A stretch of 45,394 nt of DNA from Byssovorax sp. (GTDB lineage: Bacteria > Myxococcota_A > Polyangia > Polyangiales > Polyangiaceae), in contig JANYGI010000024.1 of the NCBI GenBank assembly GCA_025362495.1, positions 1 through 45,394 on the forward strand. Direction: 5' to 3'. This document shows, piece by piece, positions 8,162-19,470 of this stretch (position 1 is its first letter; every line of letters starts with the position of its first letter). A program made the position numbers and the translations under genes. The notes below the pieces were generated by a model. The model made no database searches. It had not been told where the DNA came from and was given only the letters and a program-made list of their open reading frames with translations.

Positions 8162-9199
8162 TCAGGCCGCCCCTCCGCTCCGGAGCGCGGGGATCTCCAC
8201 GCCGACGCGCGCCGCTGTCATGTGGTGCGAGGCCTGCTCCGGCCCGTCTTGATGCAGCGTGCGCATGTACGCGAGCGTGGCGGGCAGCCCGTCTTCCCAG
8301 CGGACCCTGGGCTCGTAGCCGAGCAGCTCGTGGGCGCGGGTGATGTCGGCGAGCGAGTGGCGAATGTCGCCGGCGCGGGGCGCGACGTGATCGACCGCGA
8401 TCTCGTGGCCCATGAGCCGACCGATCTCGCGGCAGAGATCGTTGAGCCCGATCCGGCGCCCGCCGGCGATGTTGACGATCTCGCCGCTGAGCTTCTTCGA
8501 CGTGGTCGCGCCGAGCAGGTTGGCGCGCACCGTGTTGTCGATGTAGCAAAAGTCGCGCGTCTGCTCGCCGTCGCCGTAGATCTGGATCGCCTGACCGCGC
8601 AGCGCCGCGTCGAGGAAGCGCGGGATCGCCGCGGCGTACGCGCCGTCCGGCGTCTGGTTGGGGCCGAACACGTTGAAGTAGCGGAGGTTCAGCGTCTCCA
8701 GCTTGTAGAGGTCGGCGAAGACCTTGAGGTACTGCTCGCAGCCGAGCTTCGTCACCGCGTAGGGCGAGAGCGGCATCGGCGTCATGTCCTCGTGCTTCGG
8801 CAGCGCCGGCGTCTCGCCGTAGGCCGCCGACGAGGCCGCGAAGATCACCCGGCGAACGCCCTGGTGGCGAGCCACGTCGAGGACGGTGACCGTCCCGCCG
8901 AGGTTGACGGCGTCGGACTCGATCGGCGTCTCCACGCTGCGCGGGACGGAGCCGAGCGCGGCCTCGTGGAACACAACCTCGACGCCCTTGCTTGCGCGCG
9001 CGACCACCGCGGCGTCGCGGATGTCGCCCTCGATGCGCTCGATCAGCGACTGCTGCGGGATGCCGTCGAGGTGCTCCCAGCGCCCCGTGCAGAGGTTGTC
9101 GAGGACCCGCACGCGCTCGCCCGCGGCCGCGAGGGCGGCGACGAGGTTGCTCCCAATGAAGCCGGCACCGCCGGTGACCAGATAACGGGGCGTGGACAT
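8162..9199 (-). CDS. NAD-dependent sugar-nucleotide epimerase (extended SDR)
   Basis: A 345-residue extended short-chain dehydrogenase. The Rossmann motif is TGGAGFIGSNL (residues 9-19). Catalytic elements are the Ser in FAASSAAYGE and the Y-x-x-x-K pair in SPYAVTKLG. The family features NLRYFNVFGPNQ and IYGDGEQTRDFCYIDN are present. The LGSVPRSVETP region is closest, from memory, to UDP-GlcNAc/UDP-Glc 4-epimerases of the WbpP/Gne type, so it probably makes a precursor for lipopolysaccharide or exopolysaccharide. A GAGGAG ribosome site lies close before ATG 9199. First gene of the run through yicC, gmk, mtnP and pfkB; its membership with housekeeping genes may be positional only. Confidence 0.88.
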   Translation of the reverse strand: MSTPRYLVTGGAGFIGSNLVAALAAAGERVRVLDNLCTGRWEHLDGIPQQSLIERIEGDIRDAAVVARASKGVEVVFHEAALGSVPRSVETPIESDAVNLGGTVTVLDVARHQGVRRVIFAASSAAYGETPALPKHEDMTPMPLSPYAVTKLGCEQYLKVFADLYKLETLNLRYFNVFGPNQTPDGAYAAAIPRFLDAALRGQAIQIYGDGEQTRDFCYIDNTVRANLLGATTSKKLSGEIVNIAGGRRIGLNDLCREIGRLMGHEIAVDHVAPRAGDIRHSLADITRAHELLGYEPRVRWEDGLPATLAYMRTLHQDGPEQASHHMTAARVGVEIPALRSGGAA

Positions 9200-9241
9200 G
9201 CTCTCCTCAGATCTCCGGTGCGCCCGGGAGCCGCTCGGACG

Positions 9242-9263
9242 CTGGTGGTGATGAGGCCACCAG
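9242..9263. other. Hairpin between the zinc-ribbon gene and the epimerase gene
   Basis: CTGGTGG and CCACCAG form a 7-bp stem with an 8-base loop about 30 bases past the zinc-ribbon stop (minus direction). No U tract follows, so terminator function is uncertain. Confidence 0.3.
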
Positions 9264-9294
9264 GAGTCCGCGCGAGGGGCGCTCTACCCCGCTG

Positions 9295-9612
9295 CTACTT
9301 CTTCTTGAAGAGGCTGTCGAGCTTGGACCGTGCCCCCGCGATGCGAGCGCTCTGGTCCTCCGGGACGCCGTTCTTGAGGGTGAAGAACGTGCAGAAGTTC
9401 GCCTTCTCCCGGTCGGGTATGTACTCGGCGATATGCTCTTTGCACTGGTTGTGAGCGGACGGATCCCAGTGCTCGCAGTTCTTGCAGCACTGCAGATCCA
9501 CCCCGCAGTGCGGGCACGTGTCGGCGCGCTGGAGCTTCACCTCGAAGACCAGCTCGTTCTTGCACTTGTGGCAGAAGTGCCGCTTCTGCTCGACCCTGGG
9601 CATCCAGCTCAT
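9295..9612 (-). CDS. Small zinc-ribbon protein
   Basis: A 105-residue protein rich in Cys pairs: CHKC, CPHC, CCKNC, then single Cys at NQCKEH and FCTFF, enough for two zinc sites. The C-terminus is basic (DSLFKKK). The start at ATG 9612 is preceded by AGGAG with 6-7 bases spacing and lies 13 bases after the stop of the DUF507 gene; an earlier in-frame TTG (9633) would overlap that stop and has no ribosome site. Probably co-transcribed with the DUF507 gene. Function unknown; nucleic-acid or protein binding is the usual role of such ribbons. Confidence 0.82.
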   Translation of the reverse strand: MSWMPRVEQKRHFCHKCKNELVFEVKLQRADTCPHCGVDLQCCKNCEHWDPSAHNQCKEHIAEYIPDREKANFCTFFTLKNGVPEDQSARIAGARSKLDSLFKKK

Positions 9613-9625
9613 CGGAGGCTCCTGA

Positions 9626-10138
9626 TCAAACAAGGCCCTTGCGGCGCTGGATGTCGCCCATCAAGCGCTTGTACTCGATCTCCCACGTGCGAGTGCCCTC
9701 CTGCACGTGCTTGAGCTGGCCGCGGACCTCGGCCTCGATCTCGGTGTCGACGTCGAGGTGCTTCTTCAAGATCGGGCGGATCCGCCGGCGGATTTCGTGA
9801 TCTTCCGCGAACACTTCGTCGACGTTGTTCGAATGCATCAGCATCTCGATCGTCTGGTCGAGCAGGTGATCCATCAGATCGTCGCCGATCTTGATCCCCT
9901 TCTGATCGGCGGTCAGCTTCTTCAGCCGCGTGAACTCCGACTGCGGCAGGCCTCGACTCTGGAGGAGATCCTTCGCCTTGTCGTTCACCTCGCGCTCGAT
10001 CGCGAGGTAGTTGTTGAACACGGCCTCGAGGTCGTGCGCGGTCTCTTTCCGCGACTCGCACTCGATCTCTTTGTGCTCGATCAGTGCCTTGACGATCTCG
10101 TCGCTGAGAGGGGCGATCTTGCCGCTGTAGAGGCGCAT
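9626..10138 (-). CDS. DUF507 family protein
   Basis: A 170-residue, charged, largely helical protein beginning MRLYSGKIAPLSDEIVKAL, which I recognise as the start of DUF507 proteins (found in Deltaproteobacteria-like lineages and Aquificota). The two halves look alike in pattern (acidic/basic helices with an Arg/Lys-Leu ending), suggesting an internal duplication. No catalytic motif or membrane segment is visible. The ATG at 10138 is followed directly by the conserved RLYS start. It is transcribed just ahead of the zinc-ribbon gene. Biochemical role is not known for the family. Confidence 0.85.
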   Translation of the reverse strand: MRLYSGKIAPLSDEIVKALIEHKEIECESRKETAHDLEAVFNNYLAIEREVNDKAKDLLQSRGLPQSEFTRLKKLTADQKGIKIGDDLMDHLLDQTIEMLMHSNNVDEVFAEDHEIRRRIRPILKKHLDVDTEIEAEVRGQLKHVQEGTRTWEIEYKRLMGDIQRRKGLV

Positions 10139-10287
10139 CCGGGCGATCCTAGCGTGGGGGTTCTGGCCTCTTCCCCGAGCTTGGGGCCGGCGCTCAGCGC
10201 GAAAGGTACGAGCCGCGTGTTCCCGCTGTCAACGCGACGGATGGGTTTTGTGGGATCCAACCGACGCCCGAGGCGATCCGCCCTGGC

Positions 10288-11376
10288 TCATTTGCCGCGT
10301 CGTGCCGGTTTCGGAGGCTCGCGCAGGCTGCGCGTCCCGAGCTTCAGGCGGCGGATCACGGCCTTTTTTTGCCGCTCTTTGTACTTGGCGTGGCTGGCAT
10401 CGCCGAGCTCGTTCGCGGCCTCGGTCTCGCGATCGATGAGCTGGAATTCGCAGAGCACGAAGATGATCGGGCCGAGCGCCCAGGCGGCTGGGGGCGCAAG
10501 CTCCATGATCTCGGCCGGCAGGCGCACCGGCAGGTCGACGACGAAGTGGATCACGCGGTAGCTGTCGTCGCTGAAGCTGTTGTCGCTGAGCGTGAGCTCG
10601 TTGTCGATCCCGGTCTGGAAGTCCTTGATCATCGCTCGGAGGTGCGGCTGGCTCTCGCAGAAGCTCCGGAAGTGGAAGATGGTGTTGATGCTCTCGCCGG
10701 GCACCACGTAGTTGAACGGCAAGAGCCGCTCCGACAGGTAGAGCAGCACCGGGAGGATGTCGTCGGTGCTGCGCGTGACGATGCGAAAGCGGAGCTTGTC
10801 GTAGATCGCCGCCGCCGTGGTGTCGGCCTTCGAGAGCAGCTTCGTGTAGAGCGAATCCTTGTTCTTCCGACCGCCGACGAACTCGGTGATGGGGAAGCCG
10901 GCCGCCAGCATCCCGCCGATGACCCGGTAGATCTTCTCCTCGACCAGGTGGAACACGTCCTGATCGGCCATCGGGATCGAGAAGAGCAGCTCGCGTCCAT
11001 CGAGGTGATGGATGATGTGCATCGCCTTGAGGATGGTGCAGGCGCAGAGCTGGCGGTGCCCCTTGCCTGACGCGAGCATCAGCATCTCCTCGACGGAGGC
11101 GCGCGCGACGGGGCTCGGGATCGGGAACTCGAAGTGCCGCCGCAGGTAGGCGATCGCCTCGTTCTTGATGCTCTCGAGCCGCGCGCGATCGGCGGGCTCG
11201 TCGGGCCGGAACTCCTGCGTCTCGAGGAAGGCGCGCGCCTCGGCGATGTCTTCGAGGTGGAGCCGATGCCAGTCGATGACCGAGTCGCCGCGGAGCATGA
11301 GCCGCACGGACTCGAGCTCCATCAGAGTGAACTCGTCGATCCGCTTGAGCCGTCCGGCGGACGCGTCTTGAGTCAT
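10288..11376 (-). CDS. RelA/SpoT-synthetase-like protein (possibly TIGR04552-type)
   Basis: A 362-residue soluble protein. It resembles a myxobacterial family I recall as TIGR04552, but I could not check. The second half follows the order of (p)ppGpp synthetase landmarks: GGRKNKDSLYTKL (169-179, like the R-x-K...S-x-Y-x-K substrate motif but one residue shorter), IYDKLRFRIV (191-200, with D193 where the Mg-binding Asp lies), SYRVIHFVVDLP (272-283, like GYQSLHT with Tyr273 and His277), and CEFQLID...ELGDASHAKYKE (309-334, like E-x-Q-I-R-T...A-x-H-x-x-Y-K). No HD hydrolase or TGS/ACT domain is seen. The N-terminal 165 residues are helical and unrecognised. It lies 149 bases upstream of the DUF507 gene. 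Synthesis of alarmone or a related pyrophosphoryl transfer is inferred, not shown. Confidence 0.75.
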   Translation of the reverse strand: MTQDASAGRLKRIDEFTLMELESVRLMLRGDSVIDWHRLHLEDIAEARAFLETQEFRPDEPADRARLESIKNEAIAYLRRHFEFPIPSPVARASVEEMLMLASGKGHRQLCACTILKAMHIIHHLDGRELLFSIPMADQDVFHLVEEKIYRVIGGMLAAGFPITEFVGGRKNKDSLYTKLLSKADTTAAAIYDKLRFRIVTRSTDDILPVLLYLSERLLPFNYVVPGESINTIFHFRSFCESQPHLRAMIKDFQTGIDNELTLSDNSFSDDSYRVIHFVVDLPVRLPAEIMELAPPAAWALGPIIFVLCEFQLIDRETEAANELGDASHAKYKERQKKAVIRRLKLGTRSLREPPKPARRGK

Positions 11377-11483
11377 GAGCCGGAGCGTATCAATGTGCGA
11401 GGCCCGTGAGCCGATTCAGGTCGCTCGAGCGTCCGGTTCTAGAAGGATAGCCAGCGAGCAGTGCGGGCGGGACGCGTGCGCGA

Positions 11484-11675
11484 TCAGGAGATCGTCGGCG
11501 GCTGCGTCGGTGCGGCCTGTTGCGCGCCCGGGGCAGGGGCCTTCCCGAGCGACAGCGTTCCGAGAAAGATACCGAGCGTCAGCGCGACGACCGCAGCGTG
11601 GCCGAGATAGGCGCCGCTGGCGCCCATTGCGGCGAAGGGGGCGAGCGCGGCCAGGTACCAAGGGGTGATCTTCAT
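11484..11675 (-). CDS. Small two-helix membrane protein
   Basis: A 63-residue protein from ATG 11675, which follows a good ribosome site (GGAGG, 5 bases spacing). Two hydrophobic stretches (YLAALAPFAAMGASGAYLG and AAVVALTLGIFLGTLSLG) suggest an inner-membrane hairpin, followed by a Pro/Gln/Ala-rich tail of about 20 residues. No family recognised. It stands alone, with 479 gene-free bases upstream that contain the inverted-repeat cluster at 11888-11961. Confidence 0.65.
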   Translation of the reverse strand: MKITPWYLAALAPFAAMGASGAYLGHAAVVALTLGIFLGTLSLGKAPAPGAQQAAPTQPPTIS

Positions 11676-12154
11676 CGGTCCTCCAACTTCGCTAGGTGCA
11701 GCGGCAGGCTGCCTCGCCGCGGCGCCGTCCGGTCGTCCACTCGTTTGGACCACATGAACCGGCGTTGCGGTAAGACCATGTAGGATAAGATGACACACCC
11801 CATGCGGACGGGCCAAGAAGTAGCGGGCTCGGGGGGAACGCATCAAGGGAATTCGTTTCCACCTTCCGTGCCGCCCGGGGGTCAAAACCGACTCATTTGG
11901 CCAAATTGGTGATTGGTTTCATGCTGTTGGATCATGATCCATGCACCAATTTCTAAGTCGGACAATGTGGCCCCTGTGCCGCAGGCGCCGCCTGAGGGAC
12001 ACGGCGCAAGTCCGCGATGTGTCCGGGCTCATGGCCGACGACGTTCGCCGGGCCGCGTCGTGGGCACCACCGCGCCGGAATCGTGCGTCGAGCGAGACGC
12101 GACCGGCAGGAGTTGCGCCCGCGGCATCGACCGTCGAGGCCGTCGAGCGAGGCG
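11676..12154. other. Gene-free stretch with nested inverted repeats
   Basis: No convincing gene in 479 bases: the short frames here are Arg-rich, lack ribosome sites and have no recognisable motifs. The stretch is the upstream region of the 63-residue membrane protein gene and contains a locally AT-richer patch with the palindromes described at 11888-11961. Confidence 0.6.
11888..11961. repeat. Cluster of nested inverted repeats
   Basis: Within 74 bases: ATTTGGCCAAAT (11895-11906, perfect palindrome), AAATTGGTG (11903-11911) matched by CACCAATTT (11944-11952), TGGATCATGATCCA (11928-11941, perfect palindrome), and outer arms CCGACT (11888-11893) and AGTCGG (11956-11961). The arms could fold into one cruciform or serve as several dyad operators. 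The patch is visibly AT-richer than its surroundings. Confidence 0.75.
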
Positions 12155-12565
12155 TCAGCGCAGCGGGACGGTGACGTGGTCGGAGTCGGCGAGCTCGATC
12201 ACGCGATGGAGCTCGTCGCGGCCTTCCGTGCGGGCCACGACCACATCGACGGCGTAGCGACCGTTCGGCAGGTGAACGGACGTCGTCAGCGAGCGCGGCG
12301 CCTGGCCAGGCTGAAAGCGCCACGAGCCGCCCTGCACCGGCTCGCCGTCGCCGTCGTCGCGGCTCCAGGTCAAGTCGATCGCGGTGACTGTGGGCGCGTC
12401 CTCGACGCGGAACTCGATCTGCCGATCGCGAGGGATCCGCGGAAGAATCACGACTGCGGCGCCGATCGCGACGACGAGGAACAGGATCCGCGTGATCGGG
12501 CTCCGCTTGAGCGGCGCGGCCGTGGGCGCGGAGGGCGGTCCGTCGGGCGGGCCGGGATCGATCAC
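12155..12565 (-). CDS. Membrane-anchored hypothetical protein
   Basis: A 136-residue protein: a Pro-rich N-terminus, a single transmembrane helix (ILFLVVAIGAAVVILP, about residues 27-42), then a beta-rich domain of about 90 residues that should face the periplasm (TAIDLTWSRDDGDGEPVQGG, later HLPNGRYAVDVVV). No family recognised. Its ATG overlaps the stop of the 85-residue membrane protein gene upstream by 4 bases (ATGA), so the pair is translationally coupled and probably works together. Confidence 0.75.
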   Translation of the reverse strand: MIDPGPPDGPPSAPTAAPLKRSPITRILFLVVAIGAAVVILPRIPRDRQIEFRVEDAPTVTAIDLTWSRDDGDGEPVQGGSWRFQPGQAPRSLTTSVHLPNGRYAVDVVVARTEGRDELHRVIELADSDHVTVPLR

Positions 12566-12819
12566 GTCCCGCCAGGCTTGGGCTCGTCGCCCGCTCGCTC
12601 GGCTTCCATGCGGCCCGTGAGCTTTTCCCAGAGGTGCCAGCCGCCGACGAAGGCCGAGTAGCTGACGATCACCGCGACCGCATAGAGGTCGTAGATCATG
12701 ATCCGGCCGACGACGTAGTTGGCCTGGTCAGCGTGCATGACCCGCGTCGCGATCCAGGCGATGAAGCTGAGAAAAAGGATCGCCGTGACGACCGCGAACG
12801 TGCCGAAGAACCACTTCAT
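12562..12819 (-). CDS. Small two-helix inner-membrane protein
   Basis: An 85-residue protein. Helix 1 (FFGTFAVVTAILFLSFIAW) and helix 2 (about DLYAVAVIVSYSAFVGGW) are separated by a short polar loop, with a charged C-terminal tail. No family recognised. The stop overlaps the start of the downstream membrane-anchored protein gene by 4 bases. A cytochrome c lipoprotein gene lies 93 bases upstream on the same strand, so a respiratory or envelope context is possible but not shown. Confidence 0.75.
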   Translation of the reverse strand: MKWFFGTFAVVTAILFLSFIAWIATRVMHADQANYVVGRIMIYDLYAVAVIVSYSAFVGGWHLWEKLTGRMEAERAGDEPKPGGT

Positions 12820-12912
12820 GATCGGGCGGGAAGGTGGCGGCGCGACGGGGAAAAGTCAATCACTCGCGCGGTCACGGGCGCGCCGCGACCGATCGAGCCC
12901 GAGCCGAGCAAA

Positions 12913-13350
12913 TCACGGGTGCTTGAGGCCGCGGATGCGAACGACGAGGCCCTGGATGACCTGAGGCGGCAAGTCGAACGCGGGCATCTTGTTGCGACCT
13001 TTGCGGATCGTCTCGGCGATCTCGGCGTCGGTCACGCGATCTTGCCACTCGACGCGGCCGAGATCGGCGGCGCGCAGCATCGGTCCCTGGGGGCCATCGC
13101 CGCGGCCACGGGCGCCGTGGCAGGTGACGCAGCTCTTCTCCCAGGCGAGCTGGACGAGATCGATCTCGGCGCCGGGGCGAGCGCTCGTGCCCGCGCGGGG
13201 GTTCGCGGTGCCAGGCGTCGACACGGCCTGATCGTGATCACCCGGCGACCACTCGCGGACGTCGTTCGGCGCGGGATCGCACGCGACCATCGCCAGCGAG
13301 GCGACGGCCAGCAGGCCTACGGAGAAGCAGAGATTCGTGGGGAGCTTCAT
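12913..13350 (-). CDS. Monohaem cytochrome c lipoprotein
   Basis: A 145-residue protein with a lipoprotein signal (lipobox MVAC, Cys24), a Pro/Gly/Ser linker, then one class I cytochrome c domain. The haem site is SCVTCHG (C-x-x-C-H) and the Met ligand is probably in RKGRNKMPAFDLP. RGDGPQGPML between them is usual for small c-type cytochromes. It should act as an electron carrier on the periplasmic side of a membrane. The start was set at 13350 because the signal peptide begins there; an in-frame start 15 codons upstream adds a basic, unlikely leader. The redox partner is not identifiable here. Confidence 0.88.
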   Translation of the reverse strand: MKLPTNLCFSVGLLAVASLAMVACDPAPNDVREWSPGDHDQAVSTPGTANPRAGTSARPGAEIDLVQLAWEKSCVTCHGARGRGDGPQGPMLRAADLGRVEWQDRVTDAEIAETIRKGRNKMPAFDLPPQVIQGLVVRIRGLKHP

Positions 13351-13530
13351 GTGACGCCGCCCTCCGATAGCACGAAGGGCGGTGGATTGGTGCAACGACG
13401 GGCCCCGGCGATCGACGTCGGGACCCTCCGTGCACCGGGCGCAGTCACGGGCCAGCGAGCGAGCCTCGAGCGATCCGCCCAGCGCCTCGATGAATCGAGC
13501 GCGCCGACCTCGGGATCGCCAGGGGTTCTC

Positions 13531-14148
13531 TCACTTGCAAGCGTCGCCGGCGACGTGACCGCCGCCGTCGACGGGCATGCCGCCGATCGGGCGACCGTCG
13601 AGCGCGGCGTTGACGAAGGCGACGCGGCGGTTCTGCGTCTTCTCGTCGGCCGTCTGCTTGTCGGGGGTGCCGGCGATCGGCTTCATCTGGCCGAAGCCGA
13701 CGGGGAGGAGGCGGTCACACTTCTCGCCGGCCGCGGTCAGCCAGTGAGCGACGGCCATGGCGCGCTTCTCGGAGAGCGTCTGGTTCGCGTCCTTGGTGCC
13801 GTCGTTGTCGGTGTGCCCCTCGATGCGGATGAGGGTGACCTTCGGCTTCGCGTCGAGGTAGTCCTTGACGACTTGGAGGACTTCCTCGCTCTCCGGCTTC
13901 AGCACGTCGCTGCCGGTCACGAAGACGACCGCGCCCGGGAGCTTGAGGGCGCCGTTCTCCATCTGGAAGTTGGTGGTCTTCACGCGCTTCGGGGCCGCGG
14001 GGGCCGGAGCGGGGGCCGGCGCGGGGGGCGGCGGCGCCGGGGGCGGCGTGTTGGTACCAATCTGGGCCGAAGCGGTACAGCCCGTGGCCACGATGACCGT
14101 GCCGAGCATCATGACGGCGCACATAACGGGAGCGACGATTTTACGCAT
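13531..14148 (-). CDS. OmpA/Pal-type peptidoglycan-binding lipoprotein
   Basis: A 205-residue lipoprotein: signal peptide with lipobox VATGC, a Pro/Ala linker (PPPAPPPPAPAPAPAPAAPK), then an OmpA C-terminal domain. Recognition residues are in RIEGHTDNDGTKDANQTLSEKRA and GFGQMKPIAG, ending QNRRVAFVN, the pattern that binds diaminopimelate in peptidoglycan. It probably tethers the outer membrane to the cell wall. The start at 14148 follows AGGAG at about 10 bases; an in-frame start 32 codons upstream adds a basic leader before the signal peptide. No Tol genes are nearby. Confidence 0.9.
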   Translation of the reverse strand: MRKIVAPVMCAVMMLGTVIVATGCTASAQIGTNTPPPAPPPPAPAPAPAPAAPKRVKTTNFQMENGALKLPGAVVFVTGSDVLKPESEEVLQVVKDYLDAKPKVTLIRIEGHTDNDGTKDANQTLSEKRAMAVAHWLTAAGEKCDRLLPVGFGQMKPIAGTPDKQTADEKTQNRRVAFVNAALDGRPIGGMPVDGGGHVAGDACK

Positions 14149-14451
14149 AAAGAGTGATCTCCTCTGAGGAAGCACGAGCCTCACAGCCCGCTTTACCAGG
14201 CTTCGGCCCGACACCTTCGACGGGGGGCTCGCCAGATTCTTCAACCAACGACGGCCACGTCTGTAATCAAATCAAGGCCGGAACGAAACATAAAGCGGAA
14301 GGGATGAGTTCCGCGCCCGCCTTCATGACGCCCGGAGGTGCCGTGACGGCTCACGGCACCAAACAAAGGAAGCGGTTCCGGTCGCCGGGGAGGCGAACGC
14401 TGATCGCGGCGGAGGCGCTGGGGGCGACGCTCCGCCTCGATTCGTGATCAA
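14149..14451. other. Intergenic region with one strong hairpin
   Basis: A 303-base stretch between two minus-strand genes with no supportable gene. It should hold the promoter of the OmpA-like gene. The main feature is a perfect 10-bp hairpin at 14337-14360 (GGTGCCGTGA, loop CGGC, TCACGGCACC). It lies about 92 bases past the stop of the upstream lipoprotein gene; no T tract follows in either direction, so its role as terminator is uncertain. Confidence 0.5.
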
Positions 14452-15588
14452 TCAGGGGCCGGTGCCGCTGCTGCTGCTGCTGCTGCTGCTCGTGCCGGCG
14501 CACGGATCGTCCTTCGGGGGAGCGGGCATGCCGACGGCGCCGAGCTGGACGATGCCGGCATCGAAGCCGAGGCCGATCGAAATGCCGTCGCACTCCGCGT
14601 CCTTGTTCTGCGAGCCGTCCTTCAGGATGTCGGACGCCTGCTCGATCTGCGAGACGATGCTGTCGATCGTCGGGCCCTTGCAGAGGCTCTGATCGAAGCC
14701 GCCGGCGACCTTCTTGAGCTCGGCCGTCAGCACGTCGGTCGGGAGGACGCCGGCGATGGTGCCCTTCTTCGCCGACTTGTGATCGGCGCTGAGCTCCATC
14801 GTGATGACGGCGCTGGCGATCGGGAGCGAGAGCGTGAAGCCCGAGACCGACAGGTTGAGCATGACGTCGCCCTTGCTGCCCGAGACCCAGGTGTTGTTGA
14901 CGACGTAGGCGCTCGGGAACTGGACCTTGGCGCTGGTGATGTCGGTCGGATCGTTCAGCAGCTCGGGGATGACCGGCCACTTCACGCTGCCGTCGTACTT
15001 CGGCATCGCGCCGAGATCGCCGCCGCCGTAGAGCTTGGTGACGATGCCCTTGTAGTTCGCCCCGGCGCCGAGCTTGTCCATGCTCAGCATGATCGTGAAC
15101 TTGCCCTGGCTGAGGCCCGCGTTGACCTTGGCCGACGCGTCCGACGAGATGCCGAGGATGATCGTCAGGATGTTCTTGCCGAAGGAGTTATCGATGCCCT
15201 TGTCGCCGTCGGGGTAGACGTTCTTCGGCGGAGCGTTGTTGCGGGGCTTGCAGAGGTCCGTCGAGGTCGCCGTCGAGGCGAGGCCGTCGATGTCGTAGCC
15301 GTACTGCTTCCAGCCGTTGACCTTGTTCGCGGTGCCGTCGCGGTTCGTGTCGCCCAGGTAGAGCTTGCTGATCGCGAGCACGGTCGAGCCGGTCCCGTCA
15401 GGGGCGGGGGCCGTGTCCGCAGGCGCGGGGGGATGCGACAGATCCACAGGCGCGCCGCCGCCGGAGCCCGTGCCGGTCGAGGTGGTGGCGGTGGTTTCGG
15501 TGCTGCCGCAGGCGACAGCCATGAACGAGAGAGCGAGCGATCCGGCGGCGACACCGGCGAGCGCGAGCAAAGAAGACGAACGACGCAT
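14452..15588 (-). CDS. Lipoprotein with poly-Ser tail; paralogue of 3493-4539
   Basis: A 378-residue lipoprotein: signal peptide with lipobox MAVAC, Thr/Gly-rich linker, then a domain with a calcium-loop-like GDTNRDGTANK and a C-terminal NKDAECDGISIGLGFDAG matching the end of the lipoprotein at 3493-4539. The C-terminus CAGTSSSSSSSSGTGP comes from a trinucleotide repeat. The start at 15588 gives a normal signal peptide; the 48-codon extension upstream lacks one. It diverges from dnaE with 281 bases between them. Function unknown; a surface or periplasmic binding protein is a guess. Confidence 0.83.
   Translation of the reverse strand: MRRSSSLLALAGVAAGSLALSFMAVACGSTETTATTSTGTGSGGGAPVDLSHPPAPADTAPAPDGTGSTVLAISKLYLGDTNRDGTANKVNGWKQYGYDIDGLASTATSTDLCKPRNNAPPKNVYPDGDKGIDNSFGKNILTIILGISSDASAKVNAGLSQGKFTIMLSMDKLGAGANYKGIVTKLYGGGDLGAMPKYDGSVKWPVIPELLNDPTDITSAKVQFPSAYVVNNTWVSGSKGDVMLNLSVSGFTLSLPIASAVITMELSADHKSAKKGTIAGVLPTDVLTAELKKVAGGFDQSLCKGPTIDSIVSQIEQASDILKDGSQNKDAECDGISIGLGFDAGIVQLGAVGMPAPPKDDPCAGTSSSSSSSSGTGP
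14467..14490. repeat. In-frame trinucleotide microsatellite (GCT)8
   Basis: Eight exact GCT units. On the minus strand they read AGC x8 and encode eight Ser residues near the C-terminus of the lipoprotein. Confidence 0.97.
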
Positions 15589-15869
15589 TGGCCCAAACCT
15601 CACTTTTCCGAGGAAGCACGATGCACGGGATGCCCAGCACGAGAAAGCAGGTGGGCGCGTGCTCGTCTTTCGCGCGCATGCTACCGCGGCTGCCACGAAA
15701 TCGGCAAGGTCGTCGCGCACCGATTTGATCATCGCAGAGCGTCCGATTCCGCGATTTGCGCACGACGCAATGCGCTGCGAACGCGCCTCTGCCAGGATCG
15801 CGTCGCTTTACGTCGGCCGCGTCCCCCCATATGGAGGGCCGTCGTCGGCGCCGACGATCGAGGGCACCC

Positions 15870-19463
<3,594 letters not shown>

Positions 19464-19470
19464 TTCCGGA

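Noticed and set aside
11913-12323. Overlapping short open frames in the region upstream of the 63-residue membrane protein gene
   Set aside because: No ribosome sites, Arg-rich composition and no motif.
12155-13350. Considered calling the cytochrome c and the two small membrane proteins a respiratory complex
   Set aside because: No oxidase or reductase subunit is recognisable and 93 bases separate the cytochrome gene from the pair.
14337-14360. Perfect 10-bp hairpin considered as a terminator
   Set aside because: No U tract in either direction and 92 bases from the nearest upstream stop; listed only as a hairpin within the intergenic entry.
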